64,000 bases of DNA from Helicoverpa zea (GCF_022581195.2 NC_061473.1:9796001-9860000), one strand, 5' to 3'; positions 22,316 through 37,300 are shown, numbered from the stretch's first letter. Notes: a model not told the origin generated them from the sequence alone. Program-made: numbers and translations.

Positions 22316-25300
22316 GTCAGTATTTGCGTGCATGGACCGGGGATGCACTAGACTAGGTATGTGAAATGAAGGAGAAGCAAAAATCAAGAAGTGTATGACC
22401 ACTCGTGTGAACATTTACATCGGGAACAAGTTGATATGGCTTGACGTCATTTTGATCACGAAATATTTACCTCACCAACATATTTTCAGTTTTTTTTTTT
22501 AATATGTAGTAAAAAAATATATCTTTATAAAACCGATATCGTTCACAGAGTCCAAGGTAGCAGTGGTTAGGACTCTATAGACAGAATCCTCCTCACATTA
22601 CGCGCCGTATCAAGGAGTACCGCCTTCTGTATCAGTCCCTTGACCTTTCTAAGCCATCAATATTATAATGTGCACCATCAATAATAGTCAGTTATCGATA
22701 CACATTTCCAAAAGAAAGCATGCCAAATGCCAAACACAACGCCAATAACAACGCCAAATCAAAAAATTCATAGAAAAAAGTCCATAACACAATCTTCACG
22801 GAAACCATTTACTGGTAGATATAATTCATTCGTATAAAAACATTTCCCTATGTACACTTCCCGCTACAAATCGCCACTAATCGCCAGTCCGCGTGACGTC
22901 ACGTGCGATTGACACTTTCTCTGCTCACGCGCACTGCGATTACGTTTTTGTTACGTTTGTGTAGTTTTGATTGGGTATATTTCTATAGTATTGTGTGTGT
23001 ACTGTATTGTGCTTGGCTGCCTTAAAATGGGCATAATATAAATATGGCCCAAACCAAGGCTGAAGATATTCAGTTTGATCCCAAAAATTCAAAGATCACG
23101 CCTTGCTAAATGAAAATGTCGTCAAATTTTGCTTTATATATTTTTAGTCTGAATAACGTTTGTAGAAATAGGCTCGTGGTTAAAACATCAGCTTCTCAAG
23201 TAGGATTGTGTAAGTTCAGTTCCAGGTCAAGCAAGTATCAATGTAACTTTTCTACGTTATACCTATGTACTTTTTAATTACATGTTAAACGCCAATTACC
23301 GAATGAAAGTGAAGGCAAACATATTGCAGAAACCTGGACTTGAAAATTCTAAAATCCACATTATTCCTTCTCTGTATAAGAAGAAGCCTGCGCTAGCCTG
23401 TTGGACAATGCAAAGACTGCTGATACATATCCTCTTTTATAAGAAATGCCTACCTGCAACTTACTCATCAAAAGAAAACATCCGCCAAAATGACATCACC
23501 CTTGCATTGTATCACAAAACCAGTGAACTTTAACTTTGAACTGCTTCGCGCGATCCTTGGCGTAAAACAAAAGACGTCAGTGCGTTCACCCGCCTTTGTG
23601 ACGCGTCAGCGATCGCCCTACGGTCTGTGACCTCTGACCGTCGTCTGTAGGGTGACAGGGGTTACAAATGTCTTTCCGTCAGTTTCGTCTGTTGCGTAGT
23701 AAATCTTCTTTAAATCTATTGTCAGCAAAAGATTTAAAATTAATACTTTAAAATCTTTGACGGTTTGTGCTACTTGAACGATCGCCCTACGGTCTGTGAC
23801 CTCTGACCGTCGCGTGTAGGGTGACAGGGGTTACAAGTGTCTTTCCGTCAGTTTTGCAGAAAGATCCATTAAAGTTAAAGCTTCTTTAAATCTATTCAAA
23901 GTCAAAGTCAAAGTCAAAATCGTTTATTGAAAATAGGCTAGATTCTAGCACTTTTTCACGTCAAAAAATACAAAATGACAGCACCCCCAAAACGCCCCCC
24001 TTTCTATTGCCGACTCTTTCTTTTGTCAATAAGATAAAAAGTGTCAGCAAAAGATAAGAAGCTTTAATTTTAATGGATCTTTCTGCAACTGACGATTTAT
24101 GATGCTTCAGCGATCGTCCTCCGGTATGTGACCTCCGACCATCACCTATAGGGGTTACAAGTGTCTGGGTTATTATCAAGGAGTTTGTTAACCATTGTCT
24201 TTTGCGTGGAAATCAGCGTTCGATTTTATTATTATTCGATTTAATTGCAACGCGAGCTTGCACATAATTTTTGTCTTTCTAGATTTTGCACTCAGTCATA
24301 TCAGCAATCCGGAGAAACTACTCTCCGCACAAGAATAAAAAATAACCTACAGCGTCCTCAATAAATGGGCAAATTAACACTGGAATATTTTTTCAAAACG
24401 GTCTAGTAGTTCTTGATATTAACACGTTGAAAGAAACAAACTCCTCAGCTTTATAATATTAGGCATGTAACTATCGGATTATTTTGAATAGCACAGCTAT
24501 AAACATACGCATAAACTATGTATAGTTAAAAAAAAACAGTTTCCAATACCCATCTGGCCAACTTAACAAATACCACAGTAACGCTACATCTCACAGTAAA
24601 CACATCTTGTTCGCACCATCTACTGAACAATAGAAATGACGTGAGAGGTCAATGACCTAGTATCTTCATTCAGCAGTTGTTTTCGAAGACATGTACTTTA
24701 TTGTTAATGTTAATGTATTTTGATATTCGAATATTTCTTGGAGACCGTATTGTGTTGTTTCGGAAGAATTTCTTCTTCCCAGCAATAATACATAGGATGT
24801 GGTGAAGGGTGGGCGTTTTGAGGGCTGTCTCATATATTTTGACATTTGAAAAGTGCTTTTTTCAGCCTGTTTGAACAAATGCTATTTGATTTCATTTGGA
24901 AACCTGACTGATTCAGTGTTTCACTAGTACGATAAAGTCCCGAACCTAGGTATTTATACCTACTTCTGTTTCACTTTATTTGATATTATGTTAAATTCTT
25001 TTTTCTAATACAGAACAATAAAATTTTAAACCAAGTAATTAAGGCTTTTTCTGCCTACCAGCGTGATACTTATTCCACTTGACTTAATCCAGAAGTCCTA
25101 AATCATTTCCTAATTAGAATTTACTCAGTCAGAAGCGACACTTCCTCACTTCACTTCCTGAATGACTTCACTTGACTAAATTAGTTACTAAATAATATTG
25201 GACGTCAGAATTTATTCAAGTAAAATAAAAAAAAATATGTATAAATATGTCTCTAAAAACATGTTTTTGTTTATTATTTATTTAAAATTAATATTTAAAA

Positions 25301-28300
25301 AAACTTAGTCATGTATTGTCATCAAAACTCAGAGCGAGTGCAAAATTACATCCTAATCGAAGACCGGGAAGTGGGTCAGATTAACATTCCAAGATTTTCT
25401 TACATACATAGAACTTACAAGTGTAGCTAATATACGTAAGCGTGTTAAAAATCGATGTTTATTATTGTATCTAATTGGTATTACTTTTATAACTTATGTT
25501 ATTTGTATATTCTTCCACAGGCAACAACAAACAGAAAGCTTCGTGAGACAGTGGCCCTTGAGCTGAGCTTCGTGAACTCCAACCTGCAGCTGCTGAAGGA
25601 ACAGCTGGCGGAGCTAAACTCCTCGGTGGAACTCTACCAGAGCGACAGGTAGTACTCCGTATCTTTATGTGCCTTCATCATCATCATCATCATCTCAGTC
25701 ATAGGACGTCCACTGCTGAACATAGGTCTCCCCCTTAGATCTCCACCTGCATCCAGTTTCTATGTGCCTTGTCATATCATATTCTTTATTGCATTCCATA
25801 ATGTAGGTACTTTAGGTGGAAAATATAAAATGATTGTCAAAATTTTGAACCCTGATGGGCACAGCATAATAGTTAGAAGAGAGGAAGACCTAATAGTCTT
25901 TTCGGAGATTTCGAAGGCTTGCTCTTACATGGCTTTTCTTTTCACTCACTTGAAGTCTTGCCAATCTAAATAAGTAGGTAGTTAATGTTCGAGTATCAAA
26001 AAGGTATCTTGTAGCGGCTTCCGACAGCGGTTTTAGCAGCGTTCCTATAGCGGAACTATTAAGTGCAATTGGATAAAAACTGTCCTAAAACCTTCTTCTA
26101 TAAAACATGGGCTTCTACCACTGAAAATTATTTTCAAGGCGGACAAATAGTTCCCCATATTACTATTTCCTTTTCGAATTAAACAACCTCTTCAGCTTTA
26201 TGATACTTACTGATTGACATAATATGTCCCATTACTTCAGACCTACTTTTCTCACACCCACAACCTTGAAGAAACATCAATAAACAAGTTATCCATCAAT
26301 TTCCGTTCCCACACATTAATTAAATCTTGCCTTATATAACTGGGCTAATCAATATCTACATATGCAGTAAAACATGTTGAATTAGTTCATTATGTTTAGC
26401 CATAAATTATATTTTTGTTACAAATTATATTATCTAAACCACCTTGACGATATTAAGAGATTGTTTGAAACTTTTCTGTTAATAGAACATTTAAAAAATA
26501 CGTCTGGCAGTATTAAAGCTTAGGCACCTATACATCAGTTGTATTTTTGTCCATGAGACCCACTCCTTGAAAGTTTGCAACTACCTTGACGTTGCTAAAG
26601 AGCTTTTACAGGCTATTTTTAAATAATAGTAATAATTTGAGTTTAAAAAGTCGTGGTGGCCTAGTGGGCAAAGAACCAACCTCTCGAGTATGAAGGCGCG
26701 GGTTCGATTCCAGGTCAGGCAAGTACCAATGCAACTTTTCTAAGTTTGTATATACTTTCTGAGTATATCTTAGACACCAATGACTGTGTTTCAGATGACA
26801 CGTTAAACTGTAGGTCCCGGCTGTCATTGAACATCCTTGGCAGTCGTTACGGGTAGTGAGAAGCCTGTAAGTATGACACCAGACTAGCCAAGGGGTATCG
26901 GGTTGCCCGGGTAACTGGGTTGAGGGGGTCAGATAGGGCAGTCGCTCCTTGTAAAGCACTGGTACTCAGCTACATCCGGTTAGACTGGAAGCCGACCCTA
27001 ACATAGTTAGGAAAAAGGCTCGAAGGAAGAGGAAGAAGAATAATAATTTGAGTTTGACACGTGTGGGATCTCGGGAAAATGGCTATACCTGTACCTATAC
27101 TAAGTGTTATTGGTGCCTTACGACATTATAATTCGTTTAAAAAACTCTCAATAACAGAATTTTGCGCCACACCTAAGATCCGCTCATTGATGAAACGAAC
27201 CGCCTGAAGGCCATATTTTTATTTCTTACGAAAACGCGAACTTTCTCCAAATAACGCCGTAGGATATCAATACACACCCACGACAATTATTTATGTTCAA
27301 TTCTAATAATAAAAGGCTTAAGTAAAAGTCGCACTTGTACTATTTACTGATAGTTACGCAATATGTAATAGACTATACATGATTTGCATAAATTTAAAGG
27401 TAAGGTCAGTGTGTGAGCGGAGAGCGGGCAGAATAATAGCTATTAAAGCTCAAGCACGTAGGTTTTGTTGCTTAAAAACAGTGTGCAAAATCGAATTTTA
27501 CTCACCAGTGAGACATATAATGGCCATTCTGATTAATCTATTAAACAATGAAATGGTCAATTTCCTCAAAATATTTAACAAACCCAGAATTATTTGTCGG
27601 GCTAAAAGTTAGCTAGCTACGTCGAAGCATTTAGTTTTAATATGCTGTCAACTTCAAAAGCCATCATAAATGGTACAAATTGACACGTACATTGTACAAT
27701 ATTAGCATATTTAGCACATTAGCTTAATATTTTGTTCTTTAAAGTAAATGATACATATCTTTAAAAATTAACTCACGTATGTACCAAAACATGCAAGGTC
27801 CAATTGCGTAAAATCATTGGTAATTCATATCAACCGTGACATTATTACGTACGGGCTATAAAACAAACTCGGCTTGGCTAAATGTCACTGCTGTATGCAC
27901 ATTAATTTAATTACATACATTTAATATGTAAATAGTATATTTTATTTGTGTCTATGTAAATAAGAAAGATTGTAAACAAGAATTGTACTCAAAATACTTG
28001 ATGTTTTTGAAAATACATACTTAATACTGTTATATATTATTTTAATAATGGTAGGGGAGGCCAAGGTACACTAAATCAAGGCTAATGACTCGAGCGTCAA
28101 AGAGACCTAATTATACAAGGTGTTGATTTGCATTTGTGCCATAGTTCAGGAGGAGGACATACAATACGTAAATAATCGATTGGAATTACAGTAGATGGGA
28201 AATAACTAATATGCACTGCTTTTTTTGTCATTGTAATGACGTGGTATTTCCGAATTAATCCAATTTTATGAATGTCTATGAGTGATCGTTGCGTATGCTT

Positions 28301-31300
28301 TGTGTTTGCGTTTGTGTGAGAGTGCAGCACGGTTTTAACGCCAGTAACATACGCGTCAAGTTTAAATAAGGCTAGATGACATTTACGGAATTCCGAAAAA
28401 AAATTACGTACCAATTTTTTTATTGATTTGAGTCGAGAATCATTAGCATAATTACCTCCTTGAATATGGCACGGATGCAAATCAACAGCTTGTATTGCAA
28501 AGCTTAAATGATTAGAAGAAAAAAAAAATCAAGTTTAGATAACCTATTTATCGAGGAAAGCTACAGGCTTTTTTCATTGGAAATTGGTGAATCTGGTGGT
28601 AGAAGTTAATTATTTCTTGTAATAACGCAGATCAATAAAAAAATCTGCCACAAAAACACGTTTATGTAAAGTCCGCTGTCAGTGAGACCTCGGTCTACAA
28701 ATAAATTGATGAGTTGACAAACAGGAAAGCGATGTCGTAACTACATAGATCCAATTAGTTTATTGTCCAGCAGTTTTTTGTTTTATTGCTATAATTTATT
28801 ACTAATATATTTCTTTTCTAAAAATAAAACTTAATAAATGATGCTTAGTTCAGTGAAACTGGTCGCATAATTTGTAAAAAACTGCTTTTTTACTAACTAA
28901 TGGGAAACCAGCGTACCTAATAAAATATCATGTTAACCTATTTCTATCCAATATTATGTATTGTGTGAAGTGCAAATTAATATGACAAACTTTTACATAT
29001 TGACTACAACCCACCATGTTTCTTCTTCAATTGTTTTTTTAACAGGACCGCGGCAACTCGCGCGAACAATCCTACAGACTAAAATTTGCTATATTATGAT
29101 ACCTTGTTTACATGACTAGCCCGTGGAAGAACATATTAAAATAAATGTTAAACTATTATTTAAATAAATGCATTTATTTATCATTTATACATATAGCCTA
29201 GATTTTAAAAAACATTCACTAATTAATTCGAGTTACGCGTATCATAGACAAGGCCGTTTAAAGAACTATTCCTAACTTTTATATAAATATTTGCTTGAAT
29301 AAGTGCCTTTCACCGGTATTTAGTTAAGTATGCAGTTTTTTAATATGATTTTTATTGAATCCTAGGTTATACAACCTCATTTAACAAGTTGTTTTTTCAA
29401 GTCGAAAGGTAACCTTCTTCTGTAATTGATTGATTATTAATTTATATAGATTCAGAATCATAAACGAGATAGGTGTATAGATTTTTATAAAGAGTCCTAA
29501 TCTTTACATAATAATAAATTAAAGTAAATATGTCAGTAACTTTTGAACGGAAACTAATTGTTATCTACTAACGGCCAGTTTATTCATCAAAAGTTAAAGT
29601 TAAAGTAATGTCTAAAGTTAAAGTAACGGTCAAATTTGTTTTTCAAGGCTAAAGTGACAGCAAAATTCATAGAAAAATTGAATTTAACCGTTACTTTAAC
29701 TTTAGTCATTACTTTGACTTTTACTTTGGCTTTAACTTTTGATGAAGAAACTGGCTGTAAGCCATTTAATTATAAATACAGAATAAACTAGAATTACTTT
29801 GCAATTAAGTTTTAATCTACAACAATATTTGTATTTATAGCTTCATGCATTTTTAGCGCCAAAACAACGCCTTAAACTTTTGACAGCATTGTTTTTTTCT
29901 TTTTCTGTACATAGACAACAAATACTCAAACTGCCACAAAAGAAAAGAAAAATCCACAAAGCTACGACCACTATCATCATACCATAACACTAGAAGGCTC
30001 AACAGAACGTTAGTAAAGTGTAAAATCCTATATAATCGTAGTTATTATGGTTAAAAAGTCGACAGTTAATACTTGAACACAAAAACTCAATGGACTATAA
30101 TTGGTTACGTTGCGGTTACATGGGCGATGTACTAGGACGTTCTTGCGGTTTCGCTTGATATATTTTACGTGCTTTTTCTTTATAAAGGTGTATTTTTTCG
30201 GATGTAAAAATGGCTGTGAAAGTTGTTTTAATATTGGTGTAATATCAGATATTGTGAGTGGTATAATGAGCTAGTTTTAAGTATCCTTTTTTAGAAGTAA
30301 GGGAAGCGACATGGTCGGTTGTTTTAAATGAGTTTTCTTCTACCCATATTTTCTCCATGGCCTATATCAGGCCACATGAGAAAATTCACGTTAATAGGTT
30401 TAGTTATTATATAGCTTTCGCAATCAACTTCTTTCGAATAACCTTACACAATTAAGATGGAACATAATATCGTTACAATTCAATTACACCGCCAATTAAA
30501 CTTAACAGATGAAATAAAAAAAACGGTTTCCGCCATTGTGTGCATTTTCCCGCGCTCCGCCATATTGTAACCATAGACTAATAGAGAGGAATGCGCGCGC
30601 TAATCTACGTTCTTTGTGAGGAATGTGAACTTTTTAAACCGTTTTATTTCATGTAGTTAAACTAATTATTATTATTTATTTTTATTTTTTTTTTTGTAAA
30701 TTACTGAAGGCTGGTAGTTATATAGTTGGTTATTTCTTTGCACTTTTTATTTAACTTAAAAATAGAGGTAAAAAGTAGGTTACCCGTAATTGGGTGAGAA
30801 AAACTGGAAATAAAATGAATTCCAGCCGTTTAGACATTATGAGTATTCTTGAGTTAAACGACTGACTCCCGGAGGCTATAATTTACCTCCCATAACACTT
30901 TAGTAGGTAATATTTAAACATAAACCATAATAACTGTAACGTATTATTATGACGGCAAAACTATATTTTATTAGGTAAAATCGTTAATGTTTTAATCATA
31001 TATTTTTACATTACATTACCATCATCTGCCTAACCTTTTCCCACCTATGAGTGGAGCGACTGAATATCTGACCCCTTCAACCCAGTTACCCGGGCAACCC
31101 AGTACCCTTAAGTAAGACTGGTTGTCAAATTTCTGGCTTCTAACTACCTGTAACGACTGCCAAAGATGTTCAATTGACTTATTACGTGACCATCTTTCAC
31201 GAACATCATTAGGCAGTCAAGATCCATTACCAAAAAGGGGCTATTACATTTCAGACCACAACGATTTTCATCACCCATCTCTCTCCAACAAACCAATTAC

Positions 31301-34300
31301 GACATCTTCGCACCCTTTCTAACACCAGCATTAATAGCCGTGTTATTGTCTTCAGCAGCAAGGAGTGCGTAATGCCGATGATCCCGTTAGGCCTGAAGGA
31401 GACCAAGGAGGTGGACTTCAGGGAACCCTTCAAGGACTTCATTCTGGAACACTATAGTGAGGATGCGGCTGCCTACGAAGATGCTATATCGGACTTTATG
31501 GATATGAGACAGGTATTGTAACTTTAATCGCTTACTAAATAATCTTGGTTAAGGCCTAAAACGACTGTTCAATTTGAAAATTAACAGCATTTAGTTGTTT
31601 TGGGAAAACTGATGTTTGTGTTATCAAGTCAAAATTGTTTTGAGAGTTTAAGATATTTTCATAATACAGCCGGAAGACGAGAAAGTGATTAACATACTCG
31701 TGCATTGGAGAGCACGTAAATGTCGGTCCTGCTTGTGATCTCTCTCCGGTCGTATCGGATTACTGTCCCATCGGACTATGAGAGTGCATCTGTGTAAGCG
31801 CAAATACTTGTGCACTTTAACAGCCCTTTCGCATTGGGGAATTTTCCGAGCGACATCAGCCGGTTAATACTAAATAGACAAAAAAGTAAACAATTGAATA
31901 CTGCCGGTACAAAAATTACGTTAAAATCGTCTCTCAGAGCAACCGAGTAGAAAATCCACCTAAGCGAAGGGGCGTCCTGCACAACTAACTAGACGCCATT
32001 TTTTCGAATTCTGGGTTAAGACCCATGAACCCACAAATGTATTATAAGTAATAAGTATTAGTATTATAAGTAATACATTTATTTTTTATAATTTCCTAAC
32101 TAAACTTCTAATGTTTCTTCCCCAGGCGATGCGAACGCCAGTGCGGTCAAGCGCGGGCGTGGCGTTACTGTTCAAGTATTACAACCAGCTGTACTTCATC
32201 GAGCGCCGCTTCTTCCCGCCAGACCGCTCGCTCGGCGTCTACTTCGAGTGGTTCGATTCGTTAACAGGTGGGGTTTCATTTGTTTTTGATATTGAAGTAG
32301 CTTTTGCTTGCAGTTTCTGTGGTACTCTCTTATGTATCAATCCTAAGTAAATGTGTATGTTATCTCCCTACATTTTCCTCTGTTTTAAATATCTCTTGCT
32401 TGATGCACTAAAAGAATCCGATAGTTGGCAAGAAAATCAGATTCGCAATTTTCAGCGTTAGCGGATGGATCTGCTCAGAATGTTTTTTAATGGCTGGATA
32501 CTCTCTGGATATAGTCACAGATTATTTAATAGTTACTATGTAACTACCACGCAATAAATGTGTTGCCTGAGTGCCTTAGTAATTATTTCCTACTAGCTGA
32601 TCCCGCGAACTTCGTATCATTCAAACCTTCCCTGGACCTCTACAAACATTTTAAAACCAAAATCAGCTCAATCGGCCCAGCCGTTCTCGAGTTTTAATCA
32701 GACTAACGAACAACAACTCATTTTTATTTATATATAAAGATTTGCACCGACAGCTCCATCTATTGTTTGTGAGGACGGCAAAGCTTTAGAAAGAACAATG
32801 TCAGACGTCCATAGTAACTTAGGCTCAATAAAAATATTTCATGTACAGTGAAAATTCTTACAGTTTTTTTGTGTAGTTTAATGTCAGAAGCTTTTCTATG
32901 TTTTCCACTTTTGCATTGAACTTCTCAAAACCAAATTATTCCAAATTATTAGAACGAAAAACCTGAACTCGATAAACAAAATAATTACTTATTAAAATGT
33001 ATTTTATAAGAAGTAAGTATTTTATATTTAAATTGTTGTAGTAAAGAACTTTGTGTCCGTGAGAATTTAGTTTTAAAAGTTGATTGGGTGGGCCGAAACC
33101 TGACATTGTTCTTTGATCCTGATGTACAAATGTAGATGGCGTTAGTTGTACAATGTACGAGTGGATGGTTTCATACCATAAAATAATATTGGTGTTTTTC
33201 AGGAGTCCCGTCATGCCAGCGAACAGTGGCTTTCGAGAAAGCTTGTGTCTTGTTCAACATAGCTGGCATCTACACACAACTTGGCGCTAAACAGGTACAC
33301 ATCAAATCAATCAATCTACTAAAATTTTTGAGTTTTGACTGAAAGGAATAACGAGTGCACTAGTGTCTACGCAAACACTTGTGTACGCTTGTGTACGTGT
33401 AATATGGCCTGCGCAGCTGACTGATGTCTTTATGTGCTGGTTGCATAGACATAATATAGTAAACAGGACTGCGCACTTTTACCCAAAAAACGAGCCGAGT
33501 GAAACAGTTAGTACGGAAGCTGTCTGTCCCTTTCTAATAGGGTGACTATGAGATTAAGCTATATAAGACAAATCCGAGTTTGCTAAGATTATTAAACACA
33601 GATTGGTATTGAAATTTTAACTTACGCAGTTACCTTACCTTAAAATACTAATATAGGCTTTTAATAATTAGCGGGAATTAGCAGTATAAAAGCAGGAAGA
33701 TTTGAAGTGAAGACTGTTTTTTTTTTGTATTTTTGCTTCACATATAGACTGCTGAGCCGTTTGTGTCAACCTTTCTTCATTTTTTGGGAATCTATAACAA
33801 AAGTACAACAGTTTTAAAATCCATCACCCATATTTTGACTCATTCCAAGAATTCATGGGCACCCTAGTTGTTTGATTCACGAAAATGTTATTATTAGCTA
33901 ACCTATGGAACGATATATTGCAACCACCATAGGATTCACTTTTACAAGTATAAACGCAACACTTTTTTACCATTTTAATAGTTTAAATTGATTTAATACA
34001 AAAAATAAAAACAAAATTTTTAATGCTGATTACGCGCCAAGAATATTCAGGGTTACCGCTAGAAAATTAAAAAAAAAGCTAAATAAAAATTTATGTTGTT
34101 TATGTTTTAAGAATACGAATAAATTAATGCGATTGTTATTAATTTGTTGACTTACAATTGTTAAAATAAGATAAAAATATAAGTGATTCAATTGTTTTTT
34201 TGGGAAGTCAAAACTGTTAATCACAACATTTTTTTATGCTGGCAAGGTGTTGAAAAGAGACAAACGGCCTCCGCTCTAACTATCCCTCTCGGCTCGGATT

Positions 34301-37300
34301 TGCCTCTGTGTATTATGTAACCAATTTAGTACCTTATTGCGTTGGAATAGAGTTCATTTTCGTAAATGTACATTTTGAGCGTGCGCAATCTTGTTTAGTA
34401 TATTACATCTATGGCAGATTGTGACACAGTTCGCATTACTAATTTTTTTGTTTGTTGTATTGTCAAGGACCGCATCATCAACATCAGCATTTAGTGACAC
34501 GAATGGCATTACTGATTTTTGTTATTTTTTGTTTAGGACCGCTCGACATGTGCGGGTCTGGACGGCGGCGTGGAGGCGTGGCTGCGGGCGGCGGGCGCAC
34601 TGCGCTACGTGCTCGACAACTTCACCAACGCGCCCTCCGTCGACCTCGCCGCCGACACGCTGCTCGTGCTCGCCGCGCTCATGACTGTACGTAGCTTCAT
34701 CATGTAAAGAGTAATAAACGAAAGGATCCGTGCTCTGAAATGTCGCCCAGTTTACTGGCCACTACTAATTGACGCCATGTTGAGAATAGCGTCAATGCTT
34801 CTATATGCTTACGTCATACTTCTCTCACCAGTACAATAGGATGTCATGACGTCATGAGCCATTTTTTCTTCATCCGAGCCTTTTCCCAACTGTGTTGGGG
34901 TCGGCTTCCAGTTTTACCGGATACAGCTGAGTACCAGTATGCCATGGTCCACAAGGAGCGACTGCCCTATCTGACCTCCTAAACCCAGTTACCCGGGCAA
35001 CCCAATACCCTTTGGTAAGACTGATATCAGACATGCTGGCTTCTGACTACTTCTAACGACAGTCAAGGATGTTAACAGTACAATTTAACGTGATCTCCGA
35101 AACAGTCTTTGGTGTCCATGATATACTTAGGAAGTACATACAAACTTAGAAAAGTTGCATTGGTACTTGCCCAACGTGCAATCGAACCCACACAGAGATT
35201 AGTTCTTTACCCACTATCAGTGGATGAAATACACTAGGACGTATTCTGCTTTAACTGCTTATTAATGATGGTATTTGTACCCCAGGCGCAAGCTCGCGAG
35301 TGCCTGTTCGAGAAGCTGGTGCTGCAGGCGGGCGAGGCGCGAGGCGAGCTGCGGCGAGCGCCCGAGCTCTGCCTCGACCTCGCGCACGAGAGCGCGCATC
35401 TCGCGCACACATACCGACAGCTCTACGATAAGGTACGCCCGAGCTCTGCCTCGACCTCGCGCACGAGAGCGCGCATCTCGCGCACACATACCGACAGCTC
35501 TACGATAAGGTACGCCCGAGCTCTGCCTCGACCTCGCGCACGAGAGCGCGCATCTCGCGCACACATACCGACAGCTCTACGATAAGGTACGCCCGAGCTC
35601 TGCCTCGACCTCGCGCACGAGAGCGCGCATCTCGCGCACACATACCGACAGCTCTACGATAAGGTACGCCCGAGCTCTGCCTCGACCTCGCGCACGAGAG
35701 CGCGCATCTCGCGCACACATACCGACAGCTCTACGATAAGGTACGCCCGAGCTCTGCCTCGACCTCGCGCACGAGAGCGCGCATCTCGCGCACACATACC
35801 GACAGCTCTACGATAAGGTACGCCCGAGCTCTGCCTCGACCTCGCGCACGAGAGCGCGCATCTCGCGCACACATACCGACAGCTCTACGATAAGGTACGC
35901 CCGAGCTCTGCCTCGACCTCGCGCACGAGAGCGCGCATCTCGCGCACACATACCGACAGCTCTACGATAAGGTACGCCCGAGCTCTGCCTCGACCTCGCG
36001 CACGAGAGCGCGCATCTCGCGCACACATACCGACAGCTCTACGATAAGGTACGCCCGAGCTCTGCCTCGACCTCGCGCACGAGAGCGCGCATCTCGCGCA
36101 CACATACCGACAGCTCTACGATAAGGTACGCCCGAGCTCTGCCTCGACCTCGCGCACGAGAGCGCGCATCTCGCGCACACATACCGACAGCTCTACGATA
36201 AGGTACGCCCGAGCTCTGCCTCGACCTCGCGCACGAGAGCGCGCATCTCGCGCACACATACCGACAGCTCTACGATAAGGTACATAAGATCTCTTTTAAC
36301 CAATAGGCTCTACCACAGGGTCGACCTTGGCTAATGGCTAAGAAGGCCCTTTTGCAACCAACGACAACGGTAAAGTCTTTTAAAAGTCTACAAATTTTCT
36401 CTGCCCTCTTCTCTCTGACTCTGTCTGCTGTCACACTTACACCTACACCCTTCCTAATCAATATTAAACCTATGCATTTCGGTTTCAGATGCAATCTGAA
36501 GGTGTCTTCAACTACGTGCCATACTCGTGGGTCTCTTTAGTCCACGTCAAGACTGAGTTTTACAAAGGTATGTATCACTACACTCCACAAGACTTATTTA
36601 TTAAAAGTAAATCTCATGACCATCAATCAGCCTTTATCGACCCTCTGCTGGGCATAAGCCCCACTCACATAGAGAAGGATTGAGCGTTCGCGAGCGAATT
36701 GCTTGCTCAATGCAGATTGATGTTTTCAGACTTTATACTCCAGGTTTCTTCAAAATGTTTTCTTTCACCTTTAATCAGCCGTTGGTGTCTAAGATACACT
36801 ATACAAAAGTACATACAAACTTAGAAAAGTTGCATTGGTTCTTGTCTGACCTGGAATCGAATCCACACACTTGAAAAATTCATCAATATCATATACTTCC
36901 ACAGCGTTGGCGCATCAGTACTGCGCGACCGGTCTACTAAATATGCCGGAGTCGGCGCAGTCTCCGAGCCGCCTCGCATCGCTGTATGATCCTGACACAC
37001 ATCTCGAAAACGGTAAGAAGAAAGTACCATGAATACTCTACTAGACTATTCCAAGCCCCTACTCTGTCATTTTGACTGATGAACTTCTTAGTAGAATCAG
37101 GGCCGTCTTTAAACTATTTGAGGCCCTGGGCACATTAGGATCATGGGGCCCCTGTGACCTTGAGAAAACACTATTTAGTTATAATATATAAAGAAAATAG
37201 ACAAACAAGGTTCTAAATTTATTTTTATTTAGTTACTAACTACACTCTTTTGCAAAAAAAGCGGGCGCCTACTCGAAATCTTGGTTTTAAGGACTTTACG

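Noticed and set aside
22202..22414. Minus-strand open frame over the first HR1 exon
   Set aside because: Antisense of a clear HR1-coding exon with good splice sites; no recognisable product.
26653..26725. Possible tRNA gene with A and B boxes
   Set aside because: The tRNA-like head continues into the SINE body and is repeated in the window; no complete cloverleaf was seen.
34391..34684. Arg/Thr-rich plus-strand open frames over 34391-34694
   Set aside because: They read the GC-rich rhophilin exon 34537-34686 in the wrong frame; the frame giving BRO1 sequence is the real one.
35423..36257. Repeated 72-residue minus-strand open frames spaced 77 bp apart
   Set aside because: They are antisense shadows of the 77-bp tandem repeat derived from the rhophilin exon.
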